10,175 bases of DNA, taken from contig JAEZRE010000022.1 of assembly GCA_023412915.1 (NCBI GenBank), positions 1 through 10,175 on the forward strand, in the 5' to 3' direction. Below are positions 1-6,001 of the stretch, one piece after another. Source of the DNA: Bacillota bacterium (GTDB lineage: Bacteria; Bacillota; Clostridia; Acetivibrionales; DTU013). The notes under the pieces are model-generated. The model was not told the DNA's origin and ran no database searches. It worked only from the letters and a program-made list of their open reading frames with translations. Position 1 is the first letter of the stretch. Every line of letters starts with the position of its first letter. Position numbers and translations under genes: made by a program.

Positions 1-46
1 AAAATATTTATAAAAACCGGGGTGCAAAAATAGGACTACGTACTCA

Positions 47-75
47 TTGACATGGTATTTTAGCACTAGTATAAT
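47..75 (+). promoter_or_regulatory. Consensus sigma-A promoter
   Basis: TTGACA at 47-52 and TATAAT at 70-75 are separated by exactly 17 bp, which is a perfect match to the vegetative promoter consensus. Transcription should start near position 82. It is not directly followed by a gene: an intrinsic terminator lies about 60-95 bases downstream of the expected start, and the next open frame begins at 488. Confidence 0.8.
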
Positions 76-81
76 TAACTT

Positions 82-178
82 ACTCGTTCATTGAACGACT
101 CTCTTTTGTTTAACCCGGATAAAAAAAGTTTACTAGTGAGATAATACAGAGTCCCAACTGGGGCTCTGTATTTTCCTT
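82..178 (+). ncRNA. Candidate ~95-nt small RNA or attenuated leader
   Basis: The segment is bounded by a perfect sigma-A promoter and a strong hairpin-plus-T-run terminator, so a discrete RNA of about 95 nt is expected. It starts with a possible hairpin (TCGTTCA / TGAACGA, 84-98, 1-nt loop), has a purine-rich middle with a run of seven A (121-127), and ends in the terminator stem. It has no good ribosome binding site. I do not recognise a known family (not 6S, T-box, c-di-GMP or preQ1 type). Boundaries are inferred from promoter and terminator positions only. It could instead be the leader of the L,D-transpeptidase gene, released by antitermination. Confidence 0.4.
84..98. promoter_or_regulatory. 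Palindrome at the transcription start (possible operator)
   Basis: TCGTTCA-T-TGAACGA is a perfect 7-bp inverted repeat with a single central base. It lies at about +3 to +17 of the consensus promoter at 47-75, where a bound repressor would block transcription. Short, tightly spaced arms of this kind are typical of TetR-family operators, but no such regulator is visible in the window. It could equally act as a 5' RNA hairpin. Confidence 0.4.
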
Positions 179-180
179 TT
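143..180 (+). terminator. Rho-independent terminator
   Basis: A 13-bp stem (143-155 with 160-172, one G-T pair) with a 4-base AACT loop is followed by TTCCTTTT. The stem is long and the 3' flank is T-rich, so this is a confident terminator for transcription on the plus strand. The only plus-strand promoter seen before it is at 47-75. Confidence 0.8.
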
Positions 181-308
181 CAGAGTGTTAAAATTAACGG
201 CTGTTCATCCCTGCCGTTTATCACAGACATTCATCCTGGCCGGCTACCGGCTCCTCCTGCCCCGTTTCTGAATTCTATTCTTACCCTATACCTTTGATCA
301 GTGCCTTC

Positions 309-351
309 GCCCTATTTATGCCCTATTTTGCCCTATTTATGCCCTGTCTAT
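309..351. repeat. Tandem 11-bp imperfect repeats
   Basis: GCCCTATTTAT (309-319), GCCCTATTTT (320-329), GCCCTATTTAT (330-340) and GCCCTGTCTAT (341-351) follow head to tail, and a decayed copy starts at 352. The array lies in the pyrimidine-rich intergenic stretch between the terminator at 143-180 and the L,D-transpeptidase gene. It may be a slippage-prone low-complexity tract or a cluster of protein-binding sites. Nothing in the window decides between them. Confidence 0.65.
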
Positions 352-418
352 GCCTTGTCCTATGTCTGGATCTATGACCCGCGCCTCTCCGTTCCGAAAA
401 AAGGTACACAAAGACAAG

Positions 419-448
419 TCATAATGCATATATGAAATCACATATATA
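419..448 (+). promoter_or_regulatory. Possible sporulation-type (sigma-E-like) promoter
   Basis: TCATAAT (419-425), a 15-bp spacer and CATATATA (441-448) resemble the sigma-E elements TCATATT and CATACAAT in sequence and spacing. The site is about 40 bases before the start codon of the L,D-transpeptidase gene. The region is AT-rich, so chance matches are likely. No better sigma-A promoter was seen close to the gene. Confidence 0.25.
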
Positions 449-487
449 TTTAGAGTTTACAAAACTCAACCGGTTCGGAGGCTTTTC

Positions 488-1642
488 ATGAAAAAACTGA
501 TAATAATGCTTTGTTTCCTGCTGCTTTTGAATGGATCGATGATCACCGCCGCAGCGGAACAGGCTTCGATAGTCGATAAACCGTCGGCGGTAACTGCCGC
601 TCCCGCGGCCATAGATCCGAATAAAATAAATTACAAAACAGAGCTGAAAAAGCTGGGATTCCTTAAGGAAGAGAGCAGAGATTCTTCTCTGAACCTGCGG
701 AACGCCGTGATTCGGTTCCAGAGCAGTTGCAATATTACGGTAACCGGCGTATGGGATAAAAAATGCCTCTCCATGCTTGCGGAGCGGCTTATGACCGGTG
801 TGGCCGGCTGTGAGGATATGGTAGCCGCACCTCCGGTTACCGGAAAATGGATTACTATAAACAAAAACAAAAGAATATTGACGCTGTATGAGGGAGACAA
901 AACAATTCAAAAATATCCTGTGGCAGTAGGAAACCCGCCTTCTCGCACGCCCGAGGGCAAATATACCATTGTCAGCAAGGTAATAAATCCCTCCTGGGGC
1001 GGAGGCGGATATGCCAAGCCCGTAAAGGGCGGCGTACCTGAAAACCCTCTCGGATACAGATGGCTGGGGCTCTCATATAAAAACGGCTCCACACTCGGCA
1101 TACACGGCAACAACAGCCCGTACTCGATCGGGAAAAATGTGTCGCATGGGTGTATAAGAATGATAAATTCCGACGTTACCCAGCTTTTTACCATCATACC
1201 GCGTTCGGCTCCGGTATGGATCGGCAACGAAGCGAAGCTGAAGGAATGGGGAGTCATACAGCCGGAATATGGCAGTAACGGGCTTGCCGCCGATCTCTCC
1301 GGCAAAGCATCGCCAACAACCAAAGGAGCCATCAAGGTTACCTATGACGAAGCTGTACCGGCCGGCGAGACTCAACCAACCAGCGGTTCAGCTATCGAAA
1401 TCAACGTGAATACGACTGATACCGCAACCGGTGGAGGTATCGACGTTTCGAATGATACTACCGCGCCCACAAGCAGCGCCAGTATCGACATATCAGGCGG
1501 TACCGGTACATCCGGCGATACCTCTGGAGGGGCAGGAACAGGCGTCTCGGACGATGCCGATACGCCCGGCGACAGCTCAGACGGTGCAGGAACAGACAGC
1601 TCAGGCAGTGCAGGAACCGGCGCCCCGTCCGACGGTACGTGA
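488..1642 (+). CDS. Secreted L,D-transpeptidase (YkuD domain) with peptidoglycan-binding-like domain
   Basis: The 384-residue protein should form 3-3 (or related) peptide cross-links in the cell wall outside the membrane. Residues 1-24 form a signal peptide (MKK, then a hydrophobic core, then an AAA region). Residues about 46-103 resemble a peptidoglycan-binding helical domain (LGFL... NAVIRFQ... GVWD). Residues about 118-247 are the YkuD catalytic domain with TPEGKY, the histidine in GIHGNN (His206) and the catalytic motif SHGCIRM (His220, Cys222). Residues about 296-384 are a Gly/Ser/Thr/Asp-rich tail with repeated GAGT-like units and no domain. The start is supported by GGAGG (477-481) six bases before ATG. 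The gene stands alone and converges on lysA. A role in spore wall or coat is possible in this spore former but not shown. Confidence 0.93.
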   Translation: MKKLIIMLCFLLLLNGSMITAAAEQASIVDKPSAVTAAPAAIDPNKINYKTELKKLGFLKEESRDSSLNLRNAVIRFQSSCNITVTGVWDKKCLSMLAERLMTGVAGCEDMVAAPPVTGKWITINKNKRILTLYEGDKTIQKYPVAVGNPPSRTPEGKYTIVSKVINPSWGGGGYAKPVKGGVPENPLGYRWLGLSYKNGSTLGIHGNNSPYSIGKNVSHGCIRMINSDVTQLFTIIPRSAPVWIGNEAKLKEWGVIQPEYGSNGLAADLSGKASPTTKGAIKVTYDEAVPAGETQPTSGSAIEINVNTTDTATGGGIDVSNDTTAPTSSASIDISGGTGTSGDTSGGAGTGVSDDADTPGDSSDGAGTDSSGSAGTGAPSDGT

Positions 1643-1699
1643 CCTTCGACCGGCGCGCCATAGGCTTGCCTTGAAATGTAACGTTCACCCGCCAAACGG

Positions 1700-2959
1700 T
1701 CAGGCTAATTTATTCAGTCCCGGGATATCCAAGGTGGCAAAATAGTCTGCGGGAGTTTCAGCGCGGCGGATAAGTACCGCACTGCCGTCTTCCTTTAGCA
1801 GAACCTCTGCGGAACGCAGCTTGCCGTTGTAATTATAGCCCATCGAGTAACCATGGGCGCCCGTGTCGTGTATTACCACCAGGTCCCCTTTGTCTATAGC
1901 CGGAAGCATACGGTCGACAGCAAACTTGTCATTGTTCTCGCACAAGCCCCCGGTTACATCGTATTTGTGATCACAGGGCATATTTTCCTTGCCCATTACG
2001 GTTATATGGTGATAGGCTTTGTACATTGCAGGACGCATCAGGTTTGCCGCGCAGGCGTCAAGCCCGATATATTCCTTGTGTATGTGCTTCTCGTGTATTG
2101 CCGTCGTTACGAGGCAGCCGCAGGGTCCCAGCATGAATCTTCCCAGTTCGGTGTATATCGAAACATCCTCCATTCCCGCGGGTACGAGGATTTCTTCAAA
2201 CGCCTTCCTGACTCCCTGACCTACCGCGTATATATCGGCCGGCTGCTGTTCGGGACGGTATGGAATGCCGATGCCACCCGAAAGGTTAATGAACGCAATA
2301 TGCGCGCCTGTCTCCTTCTTAAGCTCCGCAGCAGTCCTGAACAGTATCGCCGCAAGCTGCGGATAGTATTCGTTCGCCACGGTATTGCTCGCCAGAAAAG
2401 CGTGCAGGCCGAAGTGCTTCACACCCTTGCCGATAAGCGTCCTGAAGCCTTCAGTCAACTGCTCGCGGGTAAAACCGTATTTAGCATCCTTCGGAGTATC
2501 CATAATCGCGTTGTTTATAACGAAGTCCCCACCGGGATTGAAACGGCAGCTTATTGTTTCAGGTATGCCGGCCGCTTGTTCAAGGAAAGCGATGTGTGTG
2601 ATGTCGTCAAGGTTGATCACTGCCTTCAGGTTTCTGGCATATACAAAATCCTCTTTCGGGGTTACGTTCGACGAAAACATGATCTCACTGCCCTTAAAGC
2701 CCGTCGCTTCCGCAAGCATCAGCTCCGTATAGGACGAGCAGTCCGTTCCGCAGCCCTCTTCCCTCAGGATTTTCAGTATTGCAGGATTCGGTGTGGCTTT
2801 AACGGCAAAGTATTCCTTGAAGCCCTTGTTCCAGGAAAATGCATCTTTTAGCTTACGCGCGTTTTCACGGATACCTTTTTCGTCGTACAGGTGAAAAGGC
2901 GTATGAAATTCCTTGACTATTTCCTTAAGCTGTTCATTGTTGAAAAATAACTTTTTCAT
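1700..2959 (-). CDS. lysA: Diaminopimelate decarboxylase, PLP-dependent
   Basis: The 419-residue enzyme belongs to the fold-III PLP decarboxylases and should convert meso-diaminopimelate to L-lysine in the cytoplasm, the last step of lysine synthesis. Landmarks are the PLP lysine in FAVKATPN (Lys54), the glycine loop SGGIGIPY (227-234), ELGRFMLGPCG (271-281) and, near the C-terminus, GGLCENND with the catalytic-type cysteine Cys340 and DTGAHGYSMGYNYN (365-378). Two motifs differ from textbook LysA: HAFLASN (186-192) stands where many have HIGSQ, and CENND replaces CESGD. The ATG overlaps the stop of the regulator gene by 4 bp (ATGA), and a GGGGG-type site (2970-2976) lies 10 bases before it, so translation is probably coupled. 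A carboxynorspermidine-type activity is less likely, given the overall match to LysA. Confidence 0.88.
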   Translation of the reverse strand: MKKLFFNNEQLKEIVKEFHTPFHLYDEKGIRENARKLKDAFSWNKGFKEYFAVKATPNPAILKILREEGCGTDCSSYTELMLAEATGFKGSEIMFSSNVTPKEDFVYARNLKAVINLDDITHIAFLEQAAGIPETISCRFNPGGDFVINNAIMDTPKDAKYGFTREQLTEGFRTLIGKGVKHFGLHAFLASNTVANEYYPQLAAILFRTAAELKKETGAHIAFINLSGGIGIPYRPEQQPADIYAVGQGVRKAFEEILVPAGMEDVSIYTELGRFMLGPCGCLVTTAIHEKHIHKEYIGLDACAANLMRPAMYKAYHHITVMGKENMPCDHKYDVTGGLCENNDKFAVDRMLPAIDKGDLVVIHDTGAHGYSMGYNYNGKLRSAEVLLKEDGSAVLIRRAETPADYFATLDIPGLNKLA

Positions 2960-3660
2960 TTGGTATTGTCCCCCTTCGTCATTTCGATAAGCTGTATCTC
3001 ATTTTTAAGTGAATCCTTCAATAGATCTATCAGGTTCTTCTTTCTGGAATACAGGCAGGTGGAGTATTCGCCGTCCTCTATATCCCCTGTGAGCACGTTT
3101 GTGGAATCGGCTATGAGCCTTATTTGCCGGTGCGACTTTTCCGTCAAATAAACGGTAGCTCCTTCAAGGTTAAACGGCACATTGGTTATAAGCACCGTCT
3201 TGATACCCCTGCCTGCGGCAGCTTTTATTTCCGGCTGCAGACATTCAAGTACCTGCTCCGACACCGATATATACACTCTCTCCCTGGCTTCAGCTATCAT
3301 ATTCCTCATCTTGTCCAGAATGTGACTCTTTCCCTTTATAGTAACATAACCTTCTATATCGTCTCTTTTAGCCGGAATATTCCTTAGCAGTTCCTTCCTT
3401 GTCTCCTCAAGCTTCCTGATTCTGTTACTGCAGAGCTCCTCAACGGTAACAGGCGTATATCTGGTAGCAGGCCCATCTATCACGTAGGCGCCTCCCTTCT
3501 CGACCAAAGCGGCCAGAGAAGTATATGCATTGGAACGCGAAATGCCTGTTATTTTGGCAACCTCATACCCGTTCAGGTCCCCCTCCGAAAGCAGGGTCGT
3601 GTATATGACGGCTTCCTGCCTCGTTAGATTGAACTGGGTCAGCAGCTCGATCATATCCAT
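2956..3660 (-). CDS. TrmB-family transcriptional regulator
   Basis: The 234-residue protein is a predicted DNA-binding regulator. Residues about 5-72 form a winged helix-turn-helix (LTRQEAVIYTTLL ... GYEVAKITGISRSNAYTSLAALVEKG), the usual N-terminal domain of TrmB-like proteins. A charged, probably coiled-coil segment follows (77-98). Residues about 105-228 resemble the phospholipase-D-like effector domain of the family (ARERVYISVSE, RGIKTVLITN). The ligand is unknown. It is the first gene of a two-gene operon and overlaps lysA by 4 bp, so control of lysA and of itself is a reasonable inference. The start is preceded by GAGAGGA (3671-3677). A sigma-A-like promoter with an overlapping inverted repeat lies just upstream. 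Confidence 0.85.
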   Translation of the reverse strand: MDMIELLTQFNLTRQEAVIYTTLLSEGDLNGYEVAKITGISRSNAYTSLAALVEKGGAYVIDGPATRYTPVTVEELCSNRIRKLEETRKELLRNIPAKRDDIEGYVTIKGKSHILDKMRNMIAEARERVYISVSEQVLECLQPEIKAAAGRGIKTVLITNVPFNLEGATVYLTEKSHRQIRLIADSTNVLTGDIEDGEYSTCLYSRKKNLIDLLKDSLKNEIQLIEMTKGDNTK

Positions 3661-3694
3661 CGAAAATCAATCCTCTCGAATTAGTGTTCCTGTT

Positions 3695-3723
3695 AAGTAA
3701 TACTATATAATATATTTTTACTT
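3695..3723. promoter_or_regulatory. Inverted repeat over the -10 region, candidate TrmB-regulator operator
   Basis: AAGTAA (3695-3700) and TTACTT (3718-3723) are perfect inverted arms 17 bp apart, around an AT-only core that is itself nearly palindromic (TATATAATATA). The repeat covers the -10 element of the promoter for the regulator-lysA operon, so binding there would block transcription. Assigning it to the adjacent TrmB-type protein is an inference from position. AT-rich sequence makes chance symmetry possible. Confidence 0.35.
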
Positions 3724-3737
3724 CTGTACATACTCAA
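3709..3737 (-). promoter_or_regulatory. Sigma-A promoter of the regulator-lysA operon
   Basis: Read on the minus strand, TTGAGT (3737-3732) and TATATT (3714-3709) are 17 bp apart. This is a good vegetative promoter about 50 bases upstream of the regulator start codon, and just downstream of the terminator that ends the germination operon. Confidence 0.6.
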
Positions 3738-3741
3738 AATA

Positions 3742-3782
3742 AAAAAAGTGCAAAACGGATTCTATTCCGCCTGCACTTTTTT
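3742..3782 (-). terminator. Terminator of the germination operon
   Basis: AAAAAAGTGCA (3742-3752) pairs with TGCACTTTTTT (3772-3782), and an inner CGGA/TCCG stem (3756-3759 with 3766-3769) caps the hairpin. On the minus strand the stem ends in a T-run. It begins 13 bases after the gerC stop codon. A/T runs on both sides make it usable in either direction, but only minus-strand genes flank it. Confidence 0.85.
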
Positions 3783-3794
3783 CTTCCCTGTGTT

Positions 3795-4931
3795 TCACTT
3801 TATCGTTCCGTAAGATTCAAGTGTCACCTGAACTTCAACCAAAAATTCCGCGTCTTTATATACCTCTTTCCAATTGTTTTGTTTCCAGTATTCCGGATGT
3901 TTCGATCTAACAAGCTCGCCGAACCCAACCGGATCGGAACCCGCATCACGAAGCTTCGTCAGGAGCGTCGTTACATCTTCCCTGATCCCAACTTCCAATG
4001 CGTCCTCCATCTTCCTTTGTTCATCAGGCTTATCCAGATTATGAGGGCCTGCATTTTCGTTCAGTTCTGTCTTTAAATCCAACCTCACTTCGATAACAGG
4101 TCTGGAACCGCTTAAATCAATTTTGGACCTGCTTTTAAAATGATTGACAGAGAAAGCTGCCCCTTGTTTGATCACACCTTCTTTCTCGCCTTTGATCGCT
4201 TCCCTGTAGGTATATTCAAAATTTCTGCCAGCACCCTTGAGAGCATTCAGCAGCACAGTCTGGTTTTCATCAATGGTGCCGACCATTTTATCTCCTTTGA
4301 AAAACGCCGTACCGGCAATTGTTATGTTTTCATCATCAAATTTGACAAAAGTTGCGACCGGATCAATTGTTTTTGAATAATACCAAATTATAAAGTTTGA
4401 AATGCGGGCTTCCGGTGCGGCAGATCTTCTGTGGGCATCCTGGATCAGATTGGCAAAATAGATGGCCGGCCTGGGCTTATCAGTATACTTTGAGCTTGCC
4501 TCCATCAATTCCCTGGGGCTTCCGTCCACTATCACGATATTCGCCAGCAAAGGGTTTTCGGGATCCCTTAAAAAGACTTCCATAAACTCGCTAATCCCCT
4601 TTTGGGCAAGTTCTTTAGAGAAGTACAGGTGTTGAATTTTGCCGCCCTGCAGCATCTTGCCAGCGGTATTTCTCATATCCTCTCTTGATGTCCGGATCAG
4701 TCTTCGGGTTGTAATGTATTTGAACAAAACTTTCTCCTTCACTTCCTGTTCGATAACCGGGGAGGTGATTGAAAGCAGCAGCTTATTGTCAGGCGCGCTT
4801 TCAAGTCCCATTTGGAGTATGAATCCGATATCCTCGAACTGTTTCTGACTCCAGCATCCGGTCTGCATCATTAGTCCAACGGCAAGTATCGCTGTAATTA
4901 CATGTTTGAAAACAGTCTTCATTTTTCGCAT
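3795..4931 (-). CDS. Ger(x)C family spore germination lipoprotein
   Basis: This is the third subunit of a germinant receptor, a lipoprotein held on the outer face of the inner spore membrane. The 378-residue protein starts with a lipoprotein signal peptide ending in MQTGCWS, so Cys26 should be lipidated and become residue 1 of the mature protein. After it, QFEDIGFILQMGLE matches the usual start of GerC proteins, and length and C-terminus fit the family. I chose the ATG at 4931 because AGAAGGG (4935-4941) lies just before it. An ATG at 4922 would give a 4-bp ATGA overlap with gerB and also keeps the signal peptide. An upstream GTG at 4967 has no ribosome binding site. The gene is last in the operon and is followed by a strong terminator. 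The C subunit does not show which germinant is sensed. Confidence 0.9.
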   Translation of the reverse strand: MRKMKTVFKHVITAILAVGLMMQTGCWSQKQFEDIGFILQMGLESAPDNKLLLSITSPVIEQEVKEKVLFKYITTRRLIRTSREDMRNTAGKMLQGGKIQHLYFSKELAQKGISEFMEVFLRDPENPLLANIVIVDGSPRELMEASSKYTDKPRPAIYFANLIQDAHRRSAAPEARISNFIIWYYSKTIDPVATFVKFDDENITIAGTAFFKGDKMVGTIDENQTVLLNALKGAGRNFEYTYREAIKGEKEGVIKQGAAFSVNHFKSRSKIDLSGSRPVIEVRLDLKTELNENAGPHNLDKPDEQRKMEDALEVGIREDVTTLLTKLRDAGSDPVGFGELVRSKHPEYWKQNNWKEVYKDAEFLVEVQVTLESYGTIK

Positions 4932-6001
4932 ATACCCTTCTTTCTGATAAAGGACAGAAAAAAGCACAGGATGAAAAACAAAATTATGGCAGCTCCTGCT
5001 ATACTGATGATATTCGTTATCTCATACAACTGGTTTATACTGTTCGGCAGACTGCCTAATATCAGTATGGAAACAAAAAAAACAATATATAACGGTTTTG
5101 TTTTTTTTAAGCCAAACACCTTGTTCAATCCGTCAAACGCTGCAAAGACATAAGACCTCATGGAACAGGCCGTCGGTATGAACCACAAGGCCGTGAGATA
5201 CAGGTCGATCCGTTCAAATATAGGCGCATTGTAAACCCTGGAGATGTTGAAAAAAGGCAGCATAAGAACGCTAAGGAAATTTTCTCCCAGCACTCCGACA
5301 GAGATGATCACTATAAACAAAAAAAACGCAGTTGCAATTAAAATAGCCGACATTTGAGATCTCAACACCTTATTTTTATCGGTAATATAGGGATAAAAAA
5401 AGCCGACCAGTTCAAAACCCAAAAAAGCAAAGAAGCCGTTTTTCATGTTAAAGGCGATATTGTTCCATCCGGCATCCGCCACGGGTAAAAGGAAGGAAAC
5501 CCTGAATTGCTTCAGTAATACTATGAAAATAACTATAATTGCCATATAGCCGTAAACGGAGATATAAAGAAAACGGCTGATATGTTTCAAGCCCTGCCAT
5601 ACAAGGTAGAAGGAAGGAAGCATAATAAATGGACCCAACGCCCAGGCCGGAGTCTCCTGCAATAGCGTAATTCTCATGAAGTAGTTGAAAATACCGGCGC
5701 CGGCGACAGTGGTCAGCATCAGATATAAAAGCAGAAGGATATTTATAGCCGTTCCGATCACTTTGCCAAAAATATATTTACTGATATCATATACGGATTT
5801 GTCCGAATATCTTTTAAGAAGAGCAAGGATCATCAAGCTTGACGGCAATACAAGCAGACATAGAAGTATAATCGATATCCACCCGTCATGTCCGGCTCCC
5901 TCTGATATTTGTGATGGGAGCATAATGACACCCACACCCGTCATTGTAATAAATGTGATATACCCCATCTGGACAGATTTTATAAGATTATTTCCGTCCA
6001 T
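4919..6001 (-). CDS. GerAB/ArcD/ProY family germinant-receptor permease subunit
   Basis: The 360-residue integral membrane protein belongs to the amino acid/polyamine/organocation transporter-like GerB family. About ten hydrophobic segments can be seen (roughly 12-32, 41-63, 84-108, 121-140, 143-163, 187-206, 218-239, 263-285, 303-317, 327-352). GVGVIMLPS (22-30) in the first segment and FERIDLYLTALWF (262-274) are family-like. The B subunit is thought to bind the germinant in characterised receptors. The start lies 14 bp inside the end of gerA, and the end overlaps gerC, so the three are probably translated together. The upstream GGGGCGG sequence is only a fair ribosome binding site, which fits coupling to gerA. 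Confidence 0.92.
   Translation of the reverse strand: MDGNNLIKSVQMGYITFITMTGVGVIMLPSQISEGAGHDGWISIILLCLLVLPSSLMILALLKRYSDKSVYDISKYIFGKVIGTAINILLLLYLMLTTVAGAGIFNYFMRITLLQETPAWALGPFIMLPSFYLVWQGLKHISRFLYISVYGYMAIIVIFIVLLKQFRVSFLLPVADAGWNNIAFNMKNGFFAFLGFELVGFFYPYITDKNKVLRSQMSAILIATAFFLFIVIISVGVLGENFLSVLMLPFFNISRVYNAPIFERIDLYLTALWFIPTACSMRSYVFAAFDGLNKVFGLKKTKPLYIVFFVSILILGSLPNSINQLYEITNIISIAGAAIILFFILCFFLSFIRKKGICEK

Larger units (their letters stand above)
1..487. other. Intergenic region without a recognisable protein gene
   Basis: This stretch holds no convincing coding region on either strand. It contains a consensus sigma-A promoter (47-75), a 15-bp palindrome at the expected start site (84-98), an intrinsic terminator (143-180), two small stem-loops (AACGGC/GCCGTT at 196-218 and GCCGG/CCGGC at 239-251), a C/T-rich part with tandem 11-bp repeats (309-351), and the ribosome binding site of the following gene (GGAGG at 477-481). 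The left part is AT-rich and the middle part pyrimidine-rich. The gene that ends or starts to the left lies outside the window. Confidence 0.7.

Noticed and set aside
110..130. Resemblance to the A-rich tail of a preQ1 riboswitch
   Set aside because: The A-run (ATAAAAAAA) is present, but the preceding stem and C-rich loop needed for the aptamer are absent.
91..144. 17-codon TTG frame inside the candidate small RNA
   Set aside because: No ribosome binding site precedes it and the start codon lies in the palindrome. Chance is sufficient.
309..357. Possible CRISPR-like array
   Set aside because: Units are only 11 bp, head to tail, imperfect and without spacers.
419..910. Minus-strand open frame of 163 codons
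   Set aside because: It is antisense to the signal peptide and binding domain of the L,D-transpeptidase and encodes nothing recognisable.
1853..2851. Long open frame of 332 codons on the plus strand
   Set aside because: It lies fully antisense to lysA, has no ribosome binding site, and its composition matches the reverse of the lysA codons. No domain is recognisable.
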